Below, in pieces: positions 34,364-45,472 of a stretch of DNA of 64,000 nt. Numbering within the stretch: the first letter of the stretch is position 1; each line of letters begins with the position of its first letter. The notes beneath the pieces were generated by a model. It was not told where the DNA came from, did not search any database, and worked only from the letters and a program-made list of their open reading frames with translations. The translations under genes were made by a program, and so were the position numbers. Source of the DNA: Trichopria drosophilae (lineage: Eukaryota; Arthropoda; Insecta; Hymenoptera; Diapriidae); NCBI GenBank assembly GCA_030407085.1, contig CM059582.1, positions 19,449,501-19,513,500 on the forward strand, read 5' to 3'.

Positions 34364-35575
34364 TTAACCCATTGGCGCCCAAATCCACAGAAAGTTTACT
34401 GCAACTTCAACGCTTATTTTCAATATGAAATAAATTTCGAACAAAATAAAACAAAATAAAGGACGCTATTTCGAATGGTAGTAAGAAAATTTTTTAAAAA
34501 TTGAAATTGATAACACAGGCCAACAAAATTTATACCCAGAAATCTGACTATACGTTTCCGAAAGTTTTCGTTATGCTGAATCCAAATTTGACCGCAGAAT
34601 TGCTCTATCACGTCAAGATTTTGAGATATCCTAACCTAAAAGTGCAAAAAACACTGTTTTGGTTTATATTCAGGAAGTTTTTGTGGTCGAATCAAATTAT
34701 TATTTACCAATTAGACATGAACAATATTAAAGTGCTATTTGTTCGCTTTAAAATGCTATTTTAGTAATTCCGATTCGATTTTTTTAAATCGAGTTATCGG
34801 TGTTTTTGTCAGGGGATAATTACAATTTTCAATATGTGTAATTACAAGAAAATAACCAAGAAACTGAGACCCACTTTCTTGCTAAAAATTGTTCTATTAC
34901 GTCAGGATGTTGAAATATTCTAACCTAAAAGTACAAAAAACAGTTTTTATGGTTGAATAAATTTTTTCTCGGAATCTGACAAAAACCAGATTAGAATGCA
35001 TTCATGAAAAATCTGAATATATTTTTCTGACGATATTGATGTACTGAACAAAAATTTGGTCGTATAATTGCTCTATGGCATAGAAATCTTGAGAATCCTA
35101 ACCTAAAAGTGCAAAAAACGTAAATCATTATGGTGCCTTAACAAAAACTTCGATAACTCATTGAAAATAAATCGTACGAAATTACTAAAAAAACATTTTA
35201 AAGTTGATGAATAATAATGCTTTAATATGGTTCTTGTCAAAGTGTTAACAAGAATTTGTCCCCACATAAAAATCTGAATATGAGCAAGAACAGTGTTTTT
35301 TGCACCTTTAAGTTAGGATATCTAAAAATCCAGACGTGATGGCACAATTCTGCGGCCAGATTTGGCTCATTGACAACCTTCGGTAAAGTATTGTTTGGTT
35401 TCTGGGCATGGAGATTGGCTTCATTTTGTTGGCCTGTGTAATTATTGAAATATGATTTTGACATATCTAGTAGAAAAACAGGTTTTTGAGGACGCATTTT
35501 TTAAAAATATCGAGTTTTCGATACAATACCTTACTTTGAGTGAGCTAAAATATATTGCAAGGGCGCACTAGATAG
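34364..35575. mobile_element. Foldback element with ~330-bp inverted arms
   Basis: TTAA at 34364-34367 followed by CCCATTGGCGCCC resembles the piggyBac-type ends elsewhere in the window. The left arm (about 34490-34815) is repeated in inverse at about 35135-35455. Shared phrases include ACACAGGCCAACAAAAT, GCAGAATTG and CnAACnTAAAAGTGCAAAAAAC. The last phrase also recurs directly at 34629, 34918 and 35097, with flanking CTCTATnnCGTnAnGATnTTGAnAT. The right end is diverged (GGGCGC near 35561). The 86- and 87-codon frames are readings of the two arms. There is no transposase. Confidence 0.65.
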
Positions 35576-35722
35576 TTGCACTTAAAAGATACAATGGTAT
35601 ATACTTAAAATGTTCGATATCAGATTCAAAATGGCCCATGTATTCACAATTTCCTATTTAAAATTTAACCATTTTTTTTTTTTGAAAACTATGGGCTTTA
35701 GAGAAAATTTTATACGAACAAT

Positions 35723-36617
35723 TAGGGGAAGGCGGGGCGAAACGGCGGATTTTTTCCGTGTATCATATCTCTTCTTGAATTTCGTATTTAGGATGATGCA
35801 AAGTATCATTTGATATAGGTAATTTCATAGTCAATATTTACATGCATGTTACTTACGATATATGTTTTACAGATGGCCAGCTATGGCCAATTTAAAAAGC
35901 TTAAAAAACACGGGGCGAAGCGGCGATATCGGGGTGAAGTGGCGAATTCTTATTTTTAGAGGTCTCTTAGACGACTATCATAAAATTAAGTGCAAGGCAT
36001 AATCTTCTAAGATATTATTGTTTGTTTTAATAAAAATAAAATTTCCACGTTGGTGGAAGGAACCACTTGAGATATATCAAAGTTTCCAACAAAAGTAAAA
36101 AAAGAAATTGCACCTGATGAAGCTTTGAATGCTCATATTATATCAGGATCACACATTTTAACTTCGTCCTTAGTTACTCAATGCATTCATGAAAAGAGAA
36201 TGCTTAAAAAATAATAACGGAATAGAGACATCCAGGAAAAAATTTCGCCGCTTCACCCCACAGTATCATTTAGACTTCCAAGTACGATATCTCATTATAA
36301 CACACGCAAAAAAGGAACAATTCTCGCCTTATAAATAATTAAAAATATACTTTTAGAATAAATATATCAATAGTGATTATACTGCCAAAATGAAAATATT
36401 GACCAATCTGACAACAAAGTACAAGAAAATAACTTGACAATTTTGTTTAAAAATTACATTTCTCGCTCCAAAAGGTAGGTATGGGAACAAAAAATGAAAT
36501 ATCATGCCTTAAAATGTGAAAAATGGTGTAAAAAAAGAAACCATATATGATATTTTACAATCAGTATGATCATAATGGAAATATTTGAGATTCGTCACTT
36601 TACCCCGGCTCTCCCTA
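35723..36617. mobile_element. TA-flanked non-autonomous element with GGGGCGAA motifs
   Basis: TA at 35723-35724 and 36616-36617 bracket an 891-bp unit. Left end: GGGGAAGGCGGGGCGAAACG. Right end, as reverse complement: GGGAGAGCCGGGGTAAAGTG. Internal copies of the GGGGnGAAGnGGCGA phrase occur at about 35911-35945 (direct) and 36243-36260 (inverted). TA duplications suggest the Tc1/mariner superfamily, but TA is a weak criterion. There is no transposase frame. Confidence 0.6.
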
Positions 36618-38340
36618 TGTTCTAGAAAAAGTCGAAAAATCACCTCGATTTGTTTCAGTATGTATTGTCACAATTTCTTATTTTTGAAAAATTTGAAAAA
36701 TATCAGATTAACACAGAAAAAACTCGGGAGTAGTATTTGCCAAAATTGGTTATGTAAAATTTACCGAGTCTCATTTAAAAGCAAAATTTATTGAAAAACA
36801 TAAAGAAATAGTTCTCTACCCCTTTAAATAATAAGTCTGTAAATGACGTTTAATCACAGATTATCGAAAAACTAGGCTAGCTATTCTATAACAGCATTCG
36901 CAAGGAAATTGACACCAGTTATATTAAATATAAGAATTATCTGAATTTGTTTATTTAGAAAAGATTTTAATACAACATTGGCATTTATCAAGTATTTAAA
37001 AGATAAATATCAGATAAGCTGCAGAAAATTAGGATTGTTTTTTAAATTATTTTTATTAACAATGGTTACTCAACTTTTTCGGTAAATTTTACTTAAGTTC
37101 TGGGTAGAATCTACTAATTATTCTTCTCTGTGAAGAAATCAGGTATGATTTATAAGAAAAATATTTAAAGTACGGAATTTTATATCATTACTGCATTTAT
37201 ATAAAATTTTCCTATGTCATACACTGAATTATTCGCAGGAATATAAGCATTTCAAAATATAATTTCACGAACGGAATTGTGTTTGAAGGTTTACATAAAA
37301 AAATAAATTTAATGAAAAGCACCAGTAATTCAATTGCTTCAATTTAGTGCATTTTGGGCTCATATTATCGATGGACTCATTAACCATTGAAAACTATGAA
37401 TGGGACGAATTTCGCGAAAGTGAGGTTCTGTTTACGGTTGGTTAACGCGATAGCTGATCCGACCGCGACAATCGCTAAATAATGCATCAAAAACCATCAT
37501 TAATCAATAACGAATGAACCGAACTTCGTGCAATTAGTGCAAAACATTGTTTGAAATCCACGCAAATGTGAACGAGTACTAATCGAATCGCGGAAATTAA
37601 TCAAAATTATTAGAAATGTGAATATTAATTCAAAATTTATTATCAATATTGATTTATGAAAACTCGTGATACAATTAATATTAATTTAATATACAGTAAT
37701 AATTGATAATTGTTTTACATAGATTATCAGTAAATACTAAGATAAATATTTTCTTCTAAAATATTACCAAAAGTTGAGAATAATATCAGAAAAATATAAG
37801 ATTTTATGTTTCTATCGTAATAAAATCGCTGAAGGTCTCTGAATATGAAAACAAAGTATTTCTTGTTAATAGATCGTTAAATATAAAGTGTCAGAAGATT
37901 TTCATTTATTTTATCATTAAAAAGGTTTATGTAAAATTGTCTGGCAGTGAATTATTTAATGCGAACAATTTCTGAAGTGGAAAAATTAATTACAAATGGG
38001 ATAACAAAGCTTTATTGTATCAAGTTTGAAGAAAAATTCTGTTTGAAAAATGTGTTACCTTAGCTTGTTTTTCGTTCAATTTTTATAAAATATAGTTGAT
38101 ATTTTTCAGACTATCTAAAAATTGTAGGACGACTTAAAAATGGATGCGAAAAAATGGAAATGACAGTGGACCGATGCAGATATCCTGAAAATGATTTCTA
38201 ATTTCGGTGAAACCTTCGTTAAATTCTCGATCAATCTCGAGAAAAACTTCTCAATAAAAGAGAAAATTATTTCGTCCAAAAAATCGAAATTTTAGTCCAA
38301 AGGTTAATGTGTGCCAAAGTTGACGGTTTCGAACCTCCTC
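36618..38340. other. AT-rich DNA, no gene seen
   Basis: There is no plausible coding frame and no clear repeat. Confidence 0.5.
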
Positions 38341-38342
38341 AT

Positions 38343-39245
38343 CCGAACACCATGCCATAGTTGGAAAAATATAGTTAAACCTATTATGAAAAATGGTTAA
38401 ATTTACAACGTTCACAGTCGATTTTACTATAATTTTGTTACAGTAACTGTCTCCTCATAGTTACAAAAATCAACTATGTAGAATGATTTAAATAAATATG
38501 GCAAATATAGTTGAAATAACTATACTCTAGTGTAGTCCTCATTTCACACTATGTCGCATAGTAAATCTTTGTATTTACTATAAATCTATAGTAAAGTTTG
38601 CAGTACTCGGTGTGTTTTGATGCCGCGAGGTGGCGACTTGACGTTCGCAGCTTTTTTTCTTCTAGTCCGTGGCTCCCGTTATTGAAGTGGATTTTCATTT
38701 GGTCATAAGAAAGACCGTCGGGCGTTAAGATATAATAATACATAATGCATGTCGTATACGCAAGTATATCTATAGACTAGTTAGTATTACGACATTCAAA
38801 TTTGTGGGAATAATGGCTTTGCATAATAGACTTTTTAACTGGCTAGAGTGTGACTTTCACAAACTTAAGCAGTATTAATTTTTTTGTTTTTCTCTTTGTT
38901 TCCTTGTTCATCTTAAACAAAGAACGAAGGGAGAAAAGTGTACTTTTCATGTGCTATGATATATATAGTTTACAAATATTTTTAAAAAGTAAATATTGAC
39001 TACTTTCCATATTTGTTATAACAATTTCTTATACAATTTCTCTCAGTGAAGGTAGTAACTTTCTGAAATGACCATTTCAAAATAGTTGAGTCTAATTGTC
39101 TATTATGATAAGTAGCATTTTGAATCATAAAACAATAGTTAAACTTTACTATTTCAGAATAGTTATTTTAACTATTACCATGCCTAGTCCTCATTTCACA
39201 CAATGATTCATTGTAAAAAAAAATGGCCATTTCAACTACTTTTTT
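38343..39245. repeat. TATAGTT-rich dispersed repeat, forward copy
   Basis: About 38350-38560 matches 56966-57190 in inverse orientation. Shared phrases include ATAGTTGGAAAAATATAGTT, TCGATTTTACTATAATTTT and TAGTCCTCATTTCACAC. A second, partial copy of the same phrases lies at 39170-39245 (TAGTCCTCATTTCACACAAT), so the 38.35-39.25 kb block may be one element with related ends. There is no protein frame. Confidence 0.6.
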
Positions 39246-42200
39246 TCTGAGTGCATGTAGTTGAATTAGCTTGCAGATATATTTTTTCAAAATTATATGT
39301 ACAGATTCCAGTAGCAAAGTATTTTCCAGTTTAATGAAACATTAATTATTTAATTGCAACTATAAATTGAGCATCGTAATGATAGCGGAAACGAGATTGA
39401 TAATAGTCGTTTCACTATGAACGCGTGGTAAATGTCAATGTTAGAAATTCGTTCGGCAGGCTTTATTCCCGAACTCATTAAACACTCGTACAACTTGTAT
39501 TTACACGTTGCTAATTAAGTTCGCAAATGTAGCATTTAACGTGCAACGGTGAATCTGCATAACGCTCGAGAATAACTGGTAAAGCATGATTAGGGTTCCG
39601 TACGATGCTTATGTTCCAAGCGTAGATTATACCATTACGTTAAGAAGACCGTTGGATATATGGATGTACTAAACGTCAAAGTTGCGTGCTTGATTCCACG
39701 GCTCGGTGATGATGCCAGATTGCAAGGGAAGACTCAAGATGAATACCGACTCGAGAATTCCACAAGACTAAGCAGCAATGGTCAACTTGCTAGTAATATT
39801 ACTAGATATAAATAAATCGGCTACTTTGTTGGCAGAATTAACTATCAATTAAGTGTATTAAATGGCGGTACTTATTAATGAGTACAAATTGGACCGACGG
39901 GATAAGGACAATTTTATAAACCTGAAATTATGATATGCAATGTATCGTAAATTATTTGCGAGTTACCTAGGAATATCTATAATCTAATCGGCAATTACAA
40001 AGCAATGGTAATATCTTTGTAGATAATAACATGTAATTTAGCGACGCTTCTGTACAAGATATTTTATTGAAGACGATGTAGCAATTATTAGACATAAATA
40101 GAGGATTTGATTTATCAAATATAATAATTTATTAAATAAAAACTTTAATTTTATTTTATGTGCTGCAAATAGTTAATTTAACTAAAAACTTAGACATGTA
40201 TGAATGCTCTTGAATTGTATTTATTTGGCATCACTATTTCTGGATAGTAAAAACTAAACAATCAAAAGTAATTAATTAGCCCGGAGAAAGTTAATTCAAG
40301 TAATTGATTTACAATTAATTTCATCAAAAAAATCCAAAATTTGGATAGACCATTCTAGGCTGTAATTTTGGTCCATTTTTTTGGCCATAATTCCGAATTG
40401 TTTGCGGTTTCTGAAAATAAACAATACTTTCAATTGTAATCGGATTTTTGTTTTCGACTCTTTGTTCTATGCTTTTTCCAGAAAAACAGGCAGACGGTTT
40501 TAAGGTGGCGTCATCAGATAATAAACTTTGTTCCAAAATTGAGGATCCTGGCTTAGAAAAGGAAACGACTCAAAAGGTGTAACGCTTTTGATCAGGTTGT
40601 AACCTTCCGTTATACTCCCACCTCACGTACGGCTGCAAAGGGTACGAACTAAATAACCCTACGATTAATTAGCACAACCACACATAAGGTACGCGTATCC
40701 AGGAAGTTATTAACATAATATTTATAACCAACTGAGAAGCACACCAAATAAATTTTAAAGTGTTCAAACGCGGATACACCAAATCGTCAAACGTTCAAAT
40801 GGATTGATCAAAATTAATTACCAAACATCTCGTATAACAATGCCTTCGTGTCAGTAGCTATCTTTAGGAAGAATAAAAAGAGATAAAGGAATCACCATAC
40901 GCTAATATGAATTACATCCAGGAATCATTTACACATAAGTGATTCTTAATTGTTACAAAATTTCCCCATTATGCATTATGTATATTGGCATATAAAACCA
41001 TTGACCATATAAATATAATTATGCTGTATACATGCACTTCGATTTTGATATTGATTAAATACACCTATTTCAAATTATTCTAACAAGAACTATTCAATCA
41101 AGTATTATAATACACGTATACAGCATAATATCCTTTGTCCTTGTAATCGGGCACAATAATAATATCCAGTAAATATTTACCAAATTTAAGTCGGCGCTTA
41201 ATGTTTCACAATTGCCGTTTTTCATGACCGAAAAATAATTGCATTTTTATATATTTTTTTTCTTTTAATGTGGCTCGTATTCTATTTCAATTAAATTCAA
41301 TATATAAAGATAAATTTCGCTTATTTCCAATTTTGCTACACAAATTTTGCTATATGATTTTTACCTTCCCTCTCCCTTATAAATTTTAAATTAAATGCAT
41401 AAATCCCATGAAAGAAAAGGGCAATCATCAAGAATTGTTAAAATATAAACTTTAACCAATAATTCAAAGGGCAAATTGAAACGGTTTCGGTTTACAAATA
41501 TTAATCTGTATTAAATGAATTTGGCAACTTATCTGATTTCAAAATTTCACGTCACCAACCTTGATGATTTTTAGTTCGATGTGTCGCATCAGTTCCTCAT
41601 GGTCCACCAAATCGTCAAAATTCATTTCCTTTGTGTCATTATACAGATTCTTCTCCATGGACAGAAATGCATTGCGTGGATGGCAATAATAACGGCGAAA
41701 AATATCCCAAAGCTTTATCCCTAAAATCCTCTTCCTTCCTCTGAATTTAAAGATCTCGATATGTGGAGGTATTCAGGTATTGATTTTGATTCATTTTATA
41801 TTTGTTGTGTCACATAGAAAATACATCACAAGTCAATTCGAAACATTGTCAAAATCTAATTTCTCGGTATCGCACATGATCTAAATGATTGACCTCCTAT
41901 AGAAAGTCCTTTAGTAATCAAAAAGCTCGAAGACAATTATTTTCGTGAATATTTGTTCGAACGGTGCAAAATTGCTAAGTGCGCGATTTACAGAGAAAAT
42001 GCGTCCAAATTTCAATATTACATTAAAAATATTGTTTTAGTTTCGATTTCAAGGTCGCGAAGTGCGAACACCCGATTATTGTACACGGGGTTATTTTCCT
42101 TTCGCAATTACGTTATTTCAAAAAGGCCATGGTAGAACAAATGCCGATTTTCGCGAAAAAATCAATGACTAGATTTTGTCGAAGGCGTCATAAATGTAAA

Positions 42201-42700
42201 CGACACAACATATTCATTATAGCGATCAATGTTCCGATCAATTCAAATTCAATTTTTTGAGTTGAGAGGTTGGTCGGTTAAATTTCCACATGTCGATTTG
42301 TTGGAAACAATCGTATAATTTGTCGAAGTGAGTTGATTGGCGAATTATATACACCCGCCCTGCGAAAAACACAAAATGACACACGTAAAATAAATATATA
42401 TTTCGCGACGAAATTATTGAATCGCGCCCGCACTGCGCTTACCTGCCCTCCTTGTATTTTCGCCAAGCTCCGAATTGCGTGTGCTTGGTTCAACAGTCAC
42501 GATCGGAAAGACCGCATTCGCGCGCACGCTCAACAAATTCAAAAACACAGCAGCGCTCAATTATTCGAGGGGCGACACTTCGTACCCTTTACACAATTAT
42601 TAATCTCGATGATAACAATCGACACGACTGATTACACATCCACACATGATAACGTTATTTTCTTAAATTAAACGTGACCTAACATACCGACACCGTTACA
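39246..42700. other. Mostly AT-rich DNA, no gene seen
   Basis: GC-richer patches occur at about 39.5-39.8 kb and 42.2-42.66 kb. The longest frame (112 codons, plus, 42333-42671) overlaps a 71-codon minus frame and has no recognised motif. I do not call a gene. Confidence 0.45.
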
Positions 42701-42701
42701 A

Positions 42702-42784
42702 GGTCCTGATCAGGGTCGTAATAAATTTCTACTCGGGGAATTGTATCTCCGAGTAGAAATTTATTATGACCCTAATCAGGGTAT
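42702..42784. repeat. Near-perfect 35-bp-stem hairpin
   Basis: About 42704-42739 and 42748-42783 are inverted copies with about three mismatches: CCTGATCAGGGTCGTAATAA against its complement TTATTATGACCCTAATCAGG, and AATTTCTACTCGG against CCGAGTAGAAATT. The loop is short (about 10-12 nt). Such a stem could be a miRNA-like precursor, a palindromic insertion or a tiny MITE. Confidence 0.75.
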
Positions 42785-44335
42785 GACGACTGGGCCTTAA
42801 TTGTTTCTCTTCGGGATTTAACAAAAATTTCGCTGAATATTGTAAAATTACTTCATTTTCATTTGCAATTTCAATTAAATACCATTATTCTAAATAATTA
42901 TGTGCAGTTTTTTGTTATGTTCACTCAAGTTTAGAGACATTCTGGATATACTGTTGCGTAAAACTCGTTACTAAAATAATCATGCATACTAAAATTTATG
43001 GAGTCTTTGGCGTTGATGGGTTAATAATGGAAAACTTGCTCATAATTTTATGAAAGTTCATAAAATACTCATCTTCATCAAAAAATAATTATGCGAGCGT
43101 AAGTGCTAATTGCTTTTTAAAAGACTCCCAAGGACCCAAATTTATCCGAAGTCCATTCTAGTATATGATGCTTCAGTTTCTTTGATTTTTTTGTAATATA
43201 GTTCATGCATTGCATATATAAAAGCCCTTGTCAACTTGTTGTTTCCTTCGACTTTTCAGCTTACCGGTGTTTTACGCACTTGATAATGTCGTCAGCACTT
43301 TTGTAAGTACCTGAACCGTTTTAATAATATTTCAATAATTAAGAAATAATGTACATACTTATTATGATAAATAGAAGAAAAATCTTTAATCGTTCCTTGA
43401 TTGCAGTTCTTATTTTCGTGCAGCTGCGTCCTTTTTTATTGGACTACATTATCTGTCTGAACAGCTGCAGCCTCAACATTTTTCCATATATAATCACTAT
43501 GTACTTAATTTTTTCTCGGCAATCTCATTAAATTTCGTACACTTACACCCAATCTTATCACTTCTCAATTTGCTTATTTACAATCATTCTCATGCACCGT
43601 TTCTTCATTTTTACTTTTTCTGGTGTTATATTTCCCTTATTTCTTCTTTTTTCTTGCATATGCATCCCTAAATCTTTAAGTCTAGAACACCATAAAATAA
43701 TGTGATATATATGTAACCGTTTGAATGATGGACGAATCCCTCACATCAACATATTCATTTTTGACATTAACTTCGAAATATTGTAACAAATTTTTTTAAA
43801 AATTCATCATTTCGTTGCACGCGTAGGGTTAAATTCTGACTGGAAAAAATCAATATTTGTACCCGATGTCCCAAGAAAAAACCTTTTTCAATATGTAAGT
43901 TTTAGATAGAAATCTAAAATATTACAATAGTAATTTTATTTAATTATTTATTTAACTATTATAGAACATTCCCCCTATTGTACTCCGCATAATAATTTAA
44001 AAGCGTTTTTCTACGAACCACTTTTCCGACAAATTACTTCTCGTAGGTTCTGAGAAGTACTGACTAATGTATACTTAATCGAATAACCGCATATTTATTC
44101 TATTACTACTGATATACTACGCTACAATCTGAATCTTTAAAAAATTTAATTTGTTAATATGAAATTAATTATTTTAATCAAATTGAATTGACGGAGTATG
44201 TGTTATATAATTTTTCTGTATTCACACACTGAAATACAATATACTTTTTTTAACGTAATATATTTACTTGAAATTGATTACTTGAATCAAATAATTATAT
44301 ATTTTATTCAAATAAAGTTTCGTTGGTTTAACTCA
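42785..44335. other. AT-rich DNA with one solo TTAA-type end
   Basis: GGCGTTGATGGG followed by TTAA at 43009-43024 looks like the right end of a piggyBac-like element, but no matching left end was found upstream. A 60-codon frame at 43349-43531 is probably chance. Otherwise nothing is visible. Confidence 0.45.
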
Positions 44336-45472
44336 TTAACGCCTGAATATTACAAAATTGAACCGCCACTTTAGGCTCTCAAATTTTAATCAAATCACTG
44401 CTAGTTTTTTACGCCACTACAGTTTCTTTATGTTTTTGGGTGTGCTCTACACGATGCAATCATTAAAAACGGCGAAAAATACTATCTTGTACTTATTTTT
44501 TGGCAAAATTTCAAAAGTCGCGATTTTTATATGATTATTTTTTAAAACGACCGATTCTAACCAGGAAACCGGTTTCTTTACGCAATAAACGGCTACATAA
44601 GTGTTATTTAAACTTGTACTTAAAAAATATTAACGTTAACAAATTTTTACTGCAAATACGAGTCTCTCAACGTCAATAACATCGGTGTTTTACGTACTCA
44701 TCCCACACAGCACGCTGTTCTTGGGACGTCCTGAGGAGCTCCTCAGGACGTCCAAATGTCCGCTTTTATCGTCCTATTAACGTCCTCAAGGCGTCCTGTG
44801 TCCTGAGGATGTCCTGTGGACGTTAACAGGATGGTAAAAGCGGACATTTGGACGTCCTAAGGAGCTCCTGAGGACGTCCCCAGGACACTGTGCTGTGTGG
44901 GATATGAACAGAATGGTTTACTTTATTTTATCCCCGCGGTGCTGGATTCTTTGGTAAATCGTACATTCCCGGATTTAAGAAAATTCTGGTTATGAATATT
45001 ATGCAATATTAAAAAAATTCAAAATGGCGGATTCAATACGGTGGAATTTTTCACATTTTCCGTTTTCGGCTGAAAATGTTCACTAGAAGGTTTTCGGGAT
45101 CTCAAATACTACAAATGTGATATCAAAATTGGAAAATTGAAAATGGCGAATCCAATATGGTGGAATTTTTTATATTTTTTTAACTACTTTCGGTTGAAAA
45201 TTGCCACTAGGGGATATTTGGGGTCTAAGATTAGGAATATATGTATAGGTATTAATAGCACGTATATAGCCATTTATTGCATAAAGAATCGGTCGTTTTC
45301 TAAAAAATAAAGATAAAAATCGCGACTTTTTTCGAAAATTTTTCGGTATTTTTTATGCTGCATCGTGCAGAGCACACACAAAACCGTCAAGAAAATGGAG
45401 TTGTGTAAAAAACTGACAGTGATATGATTAAAATTTGTGTATCGGTTCAATTTTATTTTATTTAGGCGTTAA
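44336..45472. mobile_element. TTAA-flanked element with ~210-270-bp inverted repeats
   Basis: TTAA at 44336-44339 and 45469-45472 flank a unit running from CGCCTGAATA to TATTTAGGCG. The arms match imperfectly over at least 210 bp (about 44340-44610 against 45255-45468), sharing AAAATTGAACCG, TTTTTTACnC, TGCACGATGCA and GCGATTTTTAT. Inside are two satellite units (about 45010-45240) of the AATGGCGGATTCAATA family and a nested hairpin element. TTAA duplications suggest piggyBac, though Kolobok and Sola3 also use TTAA. There is no transposase. Confidence 0.75.
44701..44902. mobile_element. Nested 202-bp hairpin element
   Basis: TCCCACACAGCAC at 44701-44713 and its exact complement at 44890-44902 bound two ~95-bp inverted arms that match almost base for base (AAATGTCCGCTTTTA, TTAACGTCC and others). 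It is much GC-richer than its host element. Each arm contains its own inner palindrome built on GGACGTCC and GAGGAGCTCCTC; in the left arm this is a perfect 30-bp palindrome (44724-44753). The sharp ends and low divergence point to a younger insertion inside the TTAA element. The target duplication is not resolvable. Confidence 0.85.

Noticed and set aside
38281..38345. tRNA-like GGTTTCGAACCTCC box
   Set aside because: Only a T-arm-like word is present; no acceptor stem, D-arm or anticodon arm can be folded around it.
42333..42671. 112-codon plus-strand frame in a GC-richer patch
   Set aside because: It overlaps an opposing 71-codon frame, has no motif, and higher GC alone lengthens chance frames.
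42702..42784. CRISPR-type direct repeat (AATTTCTACT resembles a Cas12a repeat)
   Set aside because: There is a single hairpin with no spaced array or cas genes, in a eukaryotic genome. The word match is coincidental.
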